Below, in pieces: positions 6,310 through 14,552 of a stretch of DNA of 16,961 nucleotides; the stretch's first letter is position 1, and every line of letters begins with the position of its first letter. This DNA comes from DATDCV01 sp036524155. Its GTDB lineage: Bacteria; Verrucomicrobiota; Verrucomicrobiia; Limisphaerales; UBA8199. Location of the stretch: the NCBI GenBank assembly GCA_036524155.1, contig DATDCV010000098.1:1-16961 (forward strand), written 5' to 3'. The notes beneath the pieces are model-generated. The model worked only from the letters and a program-made list of their open reading frames with translations. It was not told the DNA's origin and did no database searches. A program made the position numbers and the translations under genes.

Positions 6310-9300
6310 TCAAGGCGTTACATAACCGGAATCGCTGCCAAAAGTGGAGGTTCCACGGCTGTACCCTCGATCATAGGCCCCTGTAATCGGGTCTTCGTAA
6401 TCGAACGGAGAATCCCAGGAGTAGCCATACACGGGCATATTGACACTACCGCCGTAAGCCGAGCCGCCAGACTTAATGACCAGCCTTATACCGACTGAAG
6501 TCGCCGCGTTGAGGTATGTCCCGTATTGGTTGGCGTACGAATATGAGCCGTCGCCCCAATAATAATTGTGGTAAACCGAATAGAAGACATCGTTAGCGGC
6601 AGATCTGTAAATCTGTGCATACGAGCCCTGGGACCAGGGGTCTTGATAGGTTTGCAGATAAAAATCGAACCCGGCGGCGAGGTTGCGATAGACCTGTGCA
6701 TAGTAGTACGGCGGAGGGTAGCTGAAATCGGCCGCCAAATTCGGCAAATCGAAACTCTCAATCGGATTGCCGTCTGAGAAAGTCGAGATGGCGACGTCGT
6801 CAAGGGGGAAGCTCAACGTTCCCGGAATGTAGAGGGACTCGTTTAGGTTCTCGTCATTCACATTGTAATAGTTGGTGCCGGACTGCCACCAAGGCCAATT
6901 ATAGTCTTCGGAAAACTCCGTCACATAATGGTTGTAATAGGCGTAGTATGAGGCCGGCGTCTGCGTAACCTCGATGCTAAGATCCTGAGTGTTGTTGGCG
7001 TAGTCGTAATCCGCGGGTGTCTCATTGGCGACGACAACCTTCAGTTGGTGGGTGCCCAGAGTACTGAACACGGTAGAAAAGACCACACTGGCGGTGCCAT
7101 TCGGACCGATGAAGCCGGTAGCCTGGTCCAGAACAGTTGCGCCTTCCATGAGGTACACCGTGCCGGTAGCGCCCAGGTCGCCGTTCAGTTCACCGATGAG
7201 TGCGCCAATGTTCACAACAAGACCCGCGTAAGCCGATTGCGGCGCATTAACGCCGCTCACAGCGACATCCGGCCGCAACAGGACAACTCCTTGTTGGGAG
7301 AGAACCAGCGCGTTGTTGTTCTGACAACTCACTACCTGGACTTGAGCCTGGAACTTCTGGTGCCGCAGCAGGTTCGAGTTCAGGAGGTCGCCGGTGCTTG
7401 AATTATTCAGGCCAGAAACCAGCGGCAGATTCAGCGAGTTAGCCGACCAGCGCACATGGCCCAGCAAATCGAGCGATTGCAGCAGGACGTGCGGTGAGGC
7501 TACCGGCGGCGTGCAGTTATTGGCGACCACGTTGAAGGTCAGGTAAACGTCAGTAAGTTTGTGCGCGTCCTGCATTGCCTGAAGTGACAGCGTAAAAGGT
7601 GGGCACGGCAGCGTCTGGATCGAGTCCGAACCGTGGATGGGCCAGCCGACCTTAGTCTGGCCCCGGAGCAGACCGACGGCGTCGCCGCACAGGAATCCGG
7701 TATCCTGCGTGTTAAACTGACAGATGAGGTCCTTGAGTCCGTCGCCATTGACATCGCTCAATGAGTAATTGACCGGAGCGGCTTCGGTGCCGGAGTGGCC
7801 GAAGGTGATGGTCTTTGGATCGACTGTGGCCGCGTTGAACGAAGCACTCGAGAGAATCGCAACCGGGATTTTGCCATTGGCTCCGAGATTGATAACGTTT
7901 GGAGTTCCGCCGGGCTTGATGTCGATGGCCACCAATTGCGTTTCGTATTCTACCACGTATCCGTAGAGGTTCCCATGGTCGTTGTTGGCAACATTGCCCT
8001 CATCGTTCCAGCCGAACTGACTGAACAGGCCGATGGCCAGGTAGTTCTCCTCATTGTCCTCAACATAAAGCGTATTGCAGCAATCGTTGGGTTCGCCGGG
8101 ACGCCAGTTGGAGTAGGTGGATCCACCGTTAAAGCCGGAGATGGGCCCTTCGTTATTGACCCAGAACCACCCATCGTTGGGAGTCGCCTGGTCGCGAATC
8201 TGGTAGCCGCCAACCCAGAGCTGGCTGTTTAGGACCGGCGGCGACAGCTCACGAAGGTTTTCAAGGTAAAGATCCTCATCGAAGCCGCCGATGGTGGCCA
8301 GGTGGCCGTGGTGCCCGGCATAAGTCCGTTGCTCGGCGGCGGCTTTGGCGTCAGGCCAGCTAATCCCTGCCGGGAGGAGCACGACCTCATAGATATTGCC
8401 GGTGGGTCCGACGTAAGGTGCGACCTGGAAGGTGTCGGTGAATGAATACGTCTGGCCGGTCGTGTCGGCATAGGTTAGCACGGCGGTAACCGAGCCGCCT
8501 GCGGGAAGCAGGCGTGGCGGCTGGTAAGCCACGGTGATGATGCCACCGGAGCTGGCCACAGTGGGTGTGACGGCGTTGCCGTTAAGTGTGAGCTTGGCGG
8601 AACCGCCCTTGAGTTTCGCCGGGGAGCCATCCAAAAGGGTGAATGCGATTTTAGCGTCGCCTCGCACGACGTTGCCAGTTGGGCTTACGAACCGAACAAC
8701 CGGGTGAGCTGGCAACTGCGTGCCTGTGGTGATGGTCAGATCGTCCACCCAATGATTGTCATTCAGGCCGCCGGTCCGGGCGCCCAGTCCGAAACGTCCG
8801 GCAAATGGCAGGAGCGGGACGATGAGGCCGCTGTACACAGCCGTGCCGTTTACCGTAACGTCAAGCGTGCCGTCCGGCTGCCAGTTTATGGAGACGTCCA
8901 CAAAGCCGCCTGTGCGAAACACGTCGAGATTGACCGTGCTGGTGGCGATTTCGATCCCGCCGGCTTTAACGTCGATGGCCGGAGCCTCCCCGCCCCCGTT
9001 ATCATAGGTATCGATCTCAACCGTCAGCCCGGTGCCGGCACCCTCTTCGCCAAAGGCGGCATTGGGAAGGTCGCCAGCAAAGTTGAAGCTGAGGCCGTCA
9101 GCGACGTTTCCGCCGCCGATCAGCATCTTGAAAGAGGCGCTGAAGCTCGTCACCGGATTTCCGCCATCGAGGTCGGAAATGATAAAAGAGCCCTCCTGCG
9201 AATTGACCGCCGTGGTGAGCTTCAGAACCCCGCTGCCGCCAACGCCATCCACAGTGTCAACGAAAGCGCTGCCGTAAAGAGTTGTGCCCACCGGCTGACC

Positions 9301-9447
9301 GGAATTGAAATCCGCTGTAAACGACCCGCCGCGCGCAGTGGCCGCCACCGTGGCGATGATCGTGCAGATTGCCCTGAGACGGCTCACGAAGGCCGCTTTG
9401 CCGTGTGTTACTGACATTTCCCTACCCGCAACCGTCCGACTTTTCAT
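6310..9447 (-). CDS. Secreted multidomain lectin-like protein with C-type lectin domain and Tyr-rich tail
   Basis: This is a 1045-residue exported protein. Residues 1-40 look like a signal peptide (basic start, then AICTIIATVAATA). About 41-242 resemble a legume/L-type lectin or LamG jelly roll (FNFAGDLPNAAFG, VEIDTYDNGGG, WVDDLTI). About 246-345 are Ig-like. About 350-503 form a C-type lectin-like domain, with WVGG (411-414), EPND (452-455) and WNDEGN (480-485); EPN plus WND is the Ca2+/mannose-type sugar-binding signature. About 506-615 are an IDIKPG-type module containing a DVNGDGLKD calcium-loop motif. About 725-830 resemble a CARDB/Ig adhesion fold. Residues 831-1045 hold about 33 tyrosines, counted by hand, with no PEP-CTERM or other anchor seen. 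The role is probably calcium-dependent binding of polysaccharide at the cell surface or outside. An in-frame ATG at 9417 is an alternative start. It follows the kinase gene on the same strand after a 241-base gap with no clear terminator. Confidence 0.83.
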   Translation of the reverse strand: MKSRTVAGREMSVTHGKAAFVSRLRAICTIIATVAATARGGSFTADFNSGQPVGTTLYGSAFVDTVDGVGGSGVLKLTTAVNSQEGSFIISDLDGGNPVTSFSASFKMLIGGGNVADGLSFNFAGDLPNAAFGEEGAGTGLTVEIDTYDNGGGEAPAIDVKAGGIEIATSTVNLDVFRTGGFVDVSINWQPDGTLDVTVNGTAVYSGLIVPLLPFAGRFGLGARTGGLNDNHWVDDLTITTGTQLPAHPVVRFVSPTGNVVRGDAKIAFTLLDGSPAKLKGGSAKLTLNGNAVTPTVASSGGIITVAYQPPRLLPAGGSVTAVLTYADTTGQTYSFTDTFQVAPYVGPTGNIYEVVLLPAGISWPDAKAAAEQRTYAGHHGHLATIGGFDEDLYLENLRELSPPVLNSQLWVGGYQIRDQATPNDGWFWVNNEGPISGFNGGSTYSNWRPGEPNDCCNTLYVEDNEENYLAIGLFSQFGWNDEGNVANNDHGNLYGYVVEYETQLVAIDIKPGGTPNVINLGANGKIPVAILSSASFNAATVDPKTITFGHSGTEAAPVNYSLSDVNGDGLKDLICQFNTQDTGFLCGDAVGLLRGQTKVGWPIHGSDSIQTLPCPPFTLSLQAMQDAHKLTDVYLTFNVVANNCTPPVASPHVLLQSLDLLGHVRWSANSLNLPLVSGLNNSSTGDLLNSNLLRHQKFQAQVQVVSCQNNNALVLSQQGVVLLRPDVAVSGVNAPQSAYAGLVVNIGALIGELNGDLGATGTVYLMEGATVLDQATGFIGPNGTASVVFSTVFSTLGTHQLKVVVANETPADYDYANNTQDLSIEVTQTPASYYAYYNHYVTEFSEDYNWPWWQSGTNYYNVNDENLNESLYIPGTLSFPLDDVAISTFSDGNPIESFDLPNLAADFSYPPPYYYAQVYRNLAAGFDFYLQTYQDPWSQGSYAQIYRSAANDVFYSVYHNYYWGDGSYSYANQYGTYLNAATSVGIRLVIKSGGSAYGGSVNMPVYGYSWDSPFDYEDPITGAYDRGYSRGTSTFGSDSGYVTP

Positions 9448-9688
9448 TCGTTTTCCCTTTCCCTCCCGAGTTAGTAACCCGGGGCATACGCCGACTGGTT
9501 ATTCCGCTCTGCTACTTGAGGTGCTTCCAACCCAGTACAGACCGGAACCTGGGCAAAGGTAACGGTGAATGCTCAGCCATGACATCGGAGGCAGCGGCGG
9601 CTTTTTGAGTCGGTTCCTAATGAGCCGGGGCTCCAGTTGAAGCGGTCGGAGCCGGCTGGTACACCCAGGCGACGCGGGGCCCACCCCC

Positions 9689-12600
9689 TCAGGGTTTCTG
9701 AACGCCTGGGCGGGCGTTGGTCGCCGCAGCAATGCGGTTTTGAGTCTGAGCTATCTCCGGGTCGTCGGGAGCCAAAGCAAGCGCGCGGCAGCTGAGCCAC
9801 TGTGCTTCAGCCTGACGACGCGGTGAGGAGGGAGGGGCCTGGTCCAGGAGGCTGCGGGCCAGACGGGCCAGCGCCAGGGCATTTGTGGGGCAGAGGATGA
9901 CCGCTTCATGCAAACTCTCCGCGGTGTTGTCGGCGACACAGTTTTCCACGTATTCACGCACGTTCATCGATGACAGCGGCGAGACGGCGCGTCGGGCGCG
10001 GTCGGCAAAGAACCACCGGGCCCACCTTGTGTAAAAGTCCGTGGCGCGACTTCTCTGCACCGCCAGCTTGATCTTGAGAATCCCGGCACAACCGACAGGC
10101 TGGGAAGCGCCCTCTTGAGTGAGGCGTTGGCCGGCAACGTCCTCGGCCAACTGCGAAAACCAGGAAGGCACCGGCAGAGGCGCAAGCGGAACTTCCCAAA
10201 GCCGCGCGGTACGGTCCAGCGAGGCGGTCACTACCCATTGTCCATCCGGGCTAAATTGGGCACAATTGACGATGCCGGCGTGGCGCAAAGACTCGGTTAG
10301 CGGCAGGCCGGTGCGGGCGTCCCACACCCGCGCCGTGTGGTCTCGGGAAGCTGTCACCAACCGCGTGCCGTCGGGGCTGAACTGGGCGTAAGTGACGCGA
10401 TCGGCATGCCTCAGCGGCTCGGCAATCAACCGGCCCGTCCGCGCATTCCAAACGCAGGCCGTGCGGTCGGCCGAAGCCGTCACCACAAACCGGCCGTCGG
10501 TGCTGAAGGCCGCGAGATCGACACTGGCATCGTGTCGCAGGGGCTCCATGACAGGTTGGCCACTGCGGGCATCCCAAATCCGCGCCGTGCCGTCGTCAGA
10601 AGCCGTCAGGACGTGCTGGCCGTCAGGGCTGAAGCACGCGGAGACGACCCAGTTGGCATGGGCCAGCGGTACGGTCAACAGCCGGCCAGTCTGGAGGTCC
10701 CAGACCTTGGCTGTCCCGTCCCGCGAGGCAGTGACCGCGCGGCCGCCGTCGGGAGAGAATTGGGCGTCGATGACTTGATCGCTATGCCGCAGAGGTTGGG
10801 TCACAGGCCAGCCTGTAGAAGCGTCCCACACCCGTGCCGAGCCGTCGGCCGAGGCGGTCAGGACCCAGAGCCCATCAGGACTGAATCTGGCGCAATCCAC
10901 GCTGGCATCATGCTTGATCGGGTCACTCACAGGCGCGCCCGATTGGGCGTCCCAAATACGCGCCGTCCCGTCCTGGGAGGCGGTGACCAGGCGGCTGCCG
11001 TCGGGACTGAACGCGGCGAATTGGACTCGGCCGTTATGCCGGATCGGGCCGGCGAGCGGCTGGCCCGTGCGACTGTGCCAAAGCCGCGCAGTGCCATCGC
11101 GGGAAGCAGTGACGATCTTTTGGCCGTCCGGGCTGAACCAGGCCACACCAACCGGCCCCTGATGCCGCAGGGGGTACAGCAGGGCTTGACCGGGGTTTGC
11201 ATCCCACACGCAAACCTTGGCGTCGGCCGAGGCTGTCAGCACGCGCTGCCCGCGCCAGCTAAACTCGGCCGAGTAAACGCCGGCCTCATGTTTCAGCCGT
11301 TCGGTCAAGGGGATGCCGGTTTGTGCGTCCCAAAGCCGCGCGGTATGATCAAAGGAAGAGGTGACGACCCGCTGACACTCCGGACTGAAGTGGGCAGAAG
11401 AAACCCGGCCACCGTGTTTGAGGGGGGGCGTAATCGGAAGACCGGTGCGCGCATCCCACACACGGGCCGTGGCGATCACGGAGACGGTAACGACGTCCTC
11501 GCCATCGGCGCTAAATTCCGCCCAATCACCCGCCCCGTCCAGTCTCAAGGGTTCGGCGACCGGCCGGCCGGTGTGGGCGTCCCACACGCGCGCCATGCCG
11601 TCGCGCGAGGCAGTCACGATCCTGTGTCCATCCGGACTAAAACAGGCCGCCATCACCGAACCATCATGAATGAGCGGCGGGACTGTTGGCTGGCCGCCGG
11701 GCAGGCCCCAGATCCTTGCATTCCGGTCCCGGGAGGCGGTGACCAATCGCGTGCCGTCGGGGCTGAACTCGGCGTAAATGACAGCGTCAGAATGAGCAAG
11801 GGGTCCAGTAATCGCCCGGCCCGTGCGGACATCCCAGACTCGCGCGGTTTTGTCCATCGAACACGTGACCACCTGTTGCCCGTCAGAGCTGAGCTGGGAG
11901 AAGGTGACCGTACTGTTGTGCCGCAGCGGCGGAGCCACAGGCCGGCCCGTGGCGGCATCCCAAAGACGAGCAGTCCCGTCCTCCGAGGCCGTCACGACCG
12001 TTCGCCCGTCCGGGCTGAACCGGGCGGAAAGGATAGTCCCATTATGTCCGAACCAGGGCGCCAGGGGAGCGCCCGTTTGGCTATCCCAAATCCGGGCGAT
12101 GCCATCCGCCGTCGCCGTCAGCACACACTTGGCGTCCGGGCTGAGGCGGGCGCTTGTTATTCGCCCATTAGGCTCGATCGGTTCGAGGAGCGGAAGCGGA
12201 AAGCTTCGGTAGGTGAGAGCCGAATGGATGCGGGTGGCGGCCACCTGGTTGTTCGGGTCATCCCGCAACACCCGCGCGAGACAGGCCAACGCCGCCGATG
12301 AGTCGTCGTCCTCGAAGAGCTGGTCGGCCCTCTGAATCCGAATCTGGTTGAGCCGCTGCCGGGCGTGTTGGCCTTCGCGCTGGATGCGGTACATCGCCAC
12401 CGGTGAGCCGACACTGATGGCCAAAATCAATAAGGAAGCAACGGCAGCCAGTGCCGAAATGGCGCGGTTGCGCCGGCACCAACGCCAGGCGTTTTCCAGC
12501 TTGCCGCTTGGCCGGGCCAAAATCGTTTTGCCCGCCAGCCACCGCTCGAGGTCCTCGGCCAACGCCGCCGCCGACGCATAGCGCGCGTGGGGCTCTTTGT

Positions 12601-13510
12601 GCATGCATTTGAGGCAGATAATCTCAAGATCTCGCGGAACCCTGGGGCATAGGAGACGGGGCCGTACCGGCTCGGTCTTCAGCACAAACGAGAATGCTTC
12701 TTGCAGGCTTTCTGCCAGAAACGGCACGCGCCCGGTGAGAATGTAGTAGAGGATGGCGCCCAGAGAATAGATGTCGCTGGCGGGCCCCACCGAGGTGCGC
12801 TTGCCGGCGATCTGCTCGGGGGCAGCAAAGTTGGGAGTGCCCATCACATGGCCCGTGAGCGAGAGGTCTGAGCCCCGCTCCAATCGTTTGGCCAGGCCGA
12901 AATCGGTCACGTGCGGCCGGTCCAGCGCATCGATCAAGACATTGGCCGGTTTAAGATCCCGGTGCAGCACCCCGTGCTGGTGCGCAAAGTGGATGGCCCG
13001 GGCAATGGTCGTCACATAGTCAGCCGCCAACCCTGGTGGCAGTGGGTTGTCCCGGGCCCGGTCGGCCAGGTTCTGTCCCTCGACGTAGTCCATCGAAAAG
13101 AAATGCTGCCCTTCGATTTCACCGACCTCGTGGATGGCTACGATGTTAGGATGGCGCAGGCCGGCCACAACTTCGGCTTCGGCTCTGAATCGTTTCACGA
13201 ATTCATCGCTCGAGAACCTGCCAAACAGCAGCACCTTCACCGCCACGATGCGGTTCAGGCTTTTTTGCCGGGCCTTATAGACAATGCCCATGCCGCCACG
13301 GGCAATCTCCTCCAGCAGCTCGTAATCGCCGAAACCGCCAGCCCGCCCCGCTGTCGGAGGCGGAACGGCAGCCGCCGCCGGGTTAGTGGACGAGACCTCG
13401 CGCGCGTTCAGCCGGATCGCCATGCCCAACAGGCAGCGCGGGCACAATCCTTGCGGAGCATTTAGAGGCAGATCCGCCCCGCATTCTTCGCATGTTCCAT
13501 TTCCTGCCAT
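9689..13510 (-). CDS. Transmembrane Ser/Thr protein kinase with N-terminal zinc ribbon and 16 WD40 repeats
   Basis: The protein has 1273 residues. Cys7, Cys10, Cys23 and Cys26 form a small zinc ribbon. The Hanks-type kinase domain (about 63-328) is complete: glycine loop RGGMGIV (71-77), ATP-binding Lys92 (VAVK), HRDLKPAN (183-190, catalytic Asp185), DFG (203-205) and APE (230-232). A hydrophobic segment at about 350-374 should span the inner membrane, putting the kinase in the cytoplasm and the C-terminal part outside. A short TPR-like helical stretch (375-440) precedes 16 WD40 repeats (447-1118), each exactly 42 residues, followed by a helical TPR-like tail. The N-terminal start MAGNGTCEECG places the ribbon as usual for this family. 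The gene follows the sigma factor by 129 bases on the same strand, the usual pairing in these phyla. The kinase probably signals to, or through, that sigma factor. Confidence 0.95.
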   Translation of the reverse strand: MAGNGTCEECGADLPLNAPQGLCPRCLLGMAIRLNAREVSSTNPAAAAVPPPTAGRAGGFGDYELLEEIARGGMGIVYKARQKSLNRIVAVKVLLFGRFSSDEFVKRFRAEAEVVAGLRHPNIVAIHEVGEIEGQHFFSMDYVEGQNLADRARDNPLPPGLAADYVTTIARAIHFAHQHGVLHRDLKPANVLIDALDRPHVTDFGLAKRLERGSDLSLTGHVMGTPNFAAPEQIAGKRTSVGPASDIYSLGAILYYILTGRVPFLAESLQEAFSFVLKTEPVRPRLLCPRVPRDLEIICLKCMHKEPHARYASAAALAEDLERWLAGKTILARPSGKLENAWRWCRRNRAISALAAVASLLILAISVGSPVAMYRIQREGQHARQRLNQIRIQRADQLFEDDDSSAALACLARVLRDDPNNQVAATRIHSALTYRSFPLPLLEPIEPNGRITSARLSPDAKCVLTATADGIARIWDSQTGAPLAPWFGHNGTILSARFSPDGRTVVTASEDGTARLWDAATGRPVAPPLRHNSTVTFSQLSSDGQQVVTCSMDKTARVWDVRTGRAITGPLAHSDAVIYAEFSPDGTRLVTASRDRNARIWGLPGGQPTVPPLIHDGSVMAACFSPDGHRIVTASRDGMARVWDAHTGRPVAEPLRLDGAGDWAEFSADGEDVVTVSVIATARVWDARTGLPITPPLKHGGRVSSAHFSPECQRVVTSSFDHTARLWDAQTGIPLTERLKHEAGVYSAEFSWRGQRVLTASADAKVCVWDANPGQALLYPLRHQGPVGVAWFSPDGQKIVTASRDGTARLWHSRTGQPLAGPIRHNGRVQFAAFSPDGSRLVTASQDGTARIWDAQSGAPVSDPIKHDASVDCARFSPDGLWVLTASADGSARVWDASTGWPVTQPLRHSDQVIDAQFSPDGGRAVTASRDGTAKVWDLQTGRLLTVPLAHANWVVSACFSPDGQHVLTASDDGTARIWDARSGQPVMEPLRHDASVDLAAFSTDGRFVVTASADRTACVWNARTGRLIAEPLRHADRVTYAQFSPDGTRLVTASRDHTARVWDARTGLPLTESLRHAGIVNCAQFSPDGQWVVTASLDRTARLWEVPLAPLPVPSWFSQLAEDVAGQRLTQEGASQPVGCAGILKIKLAVQRSRATDFYTRWARWFFADRARRAVSPLSSMNVREYVENCVADNTAESLHEAVILCPTNALALARLARSLLDQAPPSSPRRQAEAQWLSCRALALAPDDPEIAQTQNRIAAATNARPGVQKP
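10157..12172 (-). repeat. Sixteen tandem 126-bp WD40-coding repeats
   Basis: Within the kinase gene the sequence repeats with a strict 126-base period, encoding 16 units of 42 residues of the form H-x-x-x-V-x-x-A-x-F-S-P-D-G...V-T-A-S-x-D-x-T-A-R-x-W-D-A-x-T-G-x-P. No unit has an insertion or deletion. Units 6 to 8 are the most eroded: unit 6 lacks the leading His, and units 7 and 8 lack SPDG. Units 4, 9, 14 and 16 have WG, WH, WN and WE in place of WD. Units 11 and 14, and units 4 and 15, share longer identical stretches, suggesting internal duplication or exchange. Confidence 0.93.
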
Positions 13511-13639
13511 GCCAGCCCGTCGTACCGCGCCCTAAATATCTTCAGACCCGCAAACGACCGGAAGTAACACACAGTCTCGAGCCCCCTTCGTCGCCGCTTT
13601 CGACCGGCGGCTGTTCCGGTTCACCCGCGCAGCGGCGGC

Positions 13640-14383
13640 TTATAGGCTCAAGGCTGAAAACATCGCCTGCAACTCACCATCAATCTCTTCGGGACTGGCG
13701 ACGGTGGCGGCAATTTCCTCTCGCACCAGCTCGCCGTAGCGGTGACGCATGCGACTGACGGCCATCTTCAGCCCAGCCACCGTGGTCCCCAGCCCCGCTG
13801 CCAGAGTTGCATACGAGACCGTCTGCTTTTCTCCGGTCAAAAAGATTTTGATCTCCTCGAACAAGGTTTCGCGGCCCGAGGCGACAAACTCATCGTGCAA
13901 TCGGCCCAGGACCCGTTCGAGCAGAGTAGTTGCCCACTGTCGCTCGAAAAGCTGCTCGGGCGAAAGGCCGGCGGCAGCCATCTCGCAATACTGCTGTTCC
14001 GCCAACGTGTCTTCCAGCGAGACGAAGGAGAACCTCCCGCCCCGCTTCTGAGTGTGCCCGTTGCGCCATTCGTTGGCTAGAAAATGGTCGAGCGTTGCCA
14101 GCAGAAAGGAGCGGAATTTGCCTTTGCTGCGGTCCACCCCCCGGAGAAAGTCCCGCTCCAGCACCCGTGCGAAGTAAGCCTGCGTAAGATCCTGAGCATC
14201 GGGAGGGGAGTACCCGCGTTGCCGAATGTACCCGTAGAGCGGTTGCCAGTAGGTGCGGCAAAGCGCCTCCAGAGCCGCGACGGAATACGGAGTCTCCTTC
14301 TCGCCTGCCGCCAAAATCACCGTCCAGTGGGTCGTGGTGAACTGCGCGCGGCCCGCCCCCCAGGCTCTTGATAGGTCCGGCAT
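13640..14383 (-). CDS. ECF-type RNA polymerase sigma factor paired with the Ser/Thr kinase
   Basis: The sigma factor has 247 residues. The start FTTTHWTVILAAG is a hallmark of a planctomycete/verrucomicrobial ECF group. Region sigma-2 spans about 30-112 (ALCRTYWQPLYGYIR, DAQDLTQAYFARVLE, GKFRSFLLATLDHFLANEWR). Region sigma-4 lies near the C-terminus as a helix-turn-helix (SYATLAAGLGTTVAGLKMAV). The frame stays open upstream to 14686, but that extension overlaps the GH97 gene and the promoter and has no sigma homology. The ATG at 14383, or 14389 two codons earlier, is therefore the start. No anti-sigma gene is adjacent; instead a Ser/Thr kinase follows. In known kinase-linked ECF groups, phosphorylation replaces the anti-sigma switch. 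The target promoters are unknown, and autoregulation is possible given the repeats upstream. Confidence 0.92.
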   Translation of the reverse strand: MPDLSRAWGAGRAQFTTTHWTVILAAGEKETPYSVAALEALCRTYWQPLYGYIRQRGYSPPDAQDLTQAYFARVLERDFLRGVDRSKGKFRSFLLATLDHFLANEWRNGHTQKRGGRFSFVSLEDTLAEQQYCEMAAAGLSPEQLFERQWATTLLERVLGRLHDEFVASGRETLFEEIKIFLTGEKQTVSYATLAAGLGTTVAGLKMAVSRMRHRYGELVREEIAATVASPEEIDGELQAMFSALSL

Positions 14384-14407
14384 CTGCATAAGTAATGCTG
14401 TTATTTT

Positions 14408-14437
14408 ATAGTACGTTCTTGTATATGCAAGCGGCAA
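14408..14437 (-). promoter_or_regulatory. Candidate promoter of the sigma factor-kinase genes
   Basis: Read on the minus strand, TTGCCG (14437-14432) and TACTAT (14413-14408) are separated by 18 bases. An AT-rich stretch follows, and the start codons at 14389 and 14383 lie 18 to 24 bases after the -10 box, so the leader would be very short. This is the most AT-rich spot in the neighbourhood. It looks like a housekeeping-type promoter, though one of the repeat motifs could instead be recognised by the ECF factor itself. Confidence 0.5.
14418..14431. promoter_or_regulatory. Near-palindromic candidate operator in the promoter spacer
   Basis: CTTGTATATGCAAG is a 14-base dyad with six of seven symmetric pairs matching. 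It falls wholly within the 18-base spacer between the proposed -35 and -10 boxes of the sigma factor promoter. That is a common position for a repressor or MerR-like activator site. No binding protein can be named. Confidence 0.4.
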
Positions 14438-14463
14438 GAGAATTCGACAGGCAAGAGAATTCG
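14433..14463. repeat. Two perfect 14-bp direct repeats upstream of the sigma factor gene
   Basis: GGCAAGAGAATTCG occurs at 14433-14446 and again at 14450-14463, 17 bases apart in register. The copy nearer the gene overlaps the proposed -35 box. Spacing and position fit tandem activator or repressor sites, or two overlapping promoter -35 elements. Confidence 0.75.
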
Positions 14464-14552
14464 CGAGGCGGGCAACAATGCCAGTGCGATGACGTCGTTG
14501 CTCGCTTTCGCCGACAGCCCAAGCGATCTCCCACCGATCGGTTCCGGAGGCG

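Noticed and set aside
9448..9688. Possible terminator in the kinase-lectin gap, such as the GAGCC/GGCTC pair or the GGCTTTTTG stretch
   Set aside because: The stem is very short with a minimal loop, and the T-run is not preceded by a pairing stem in the right orientation.
10337..12301. 654-residue open frame on the plus strand opposite the WD40 region
   Set aside because: It mirrors the 126-base repeats of the kinase gene in a GC-rich sequence, so the absence of stops is inherited from the periodicity. The product has no recognisable domain.
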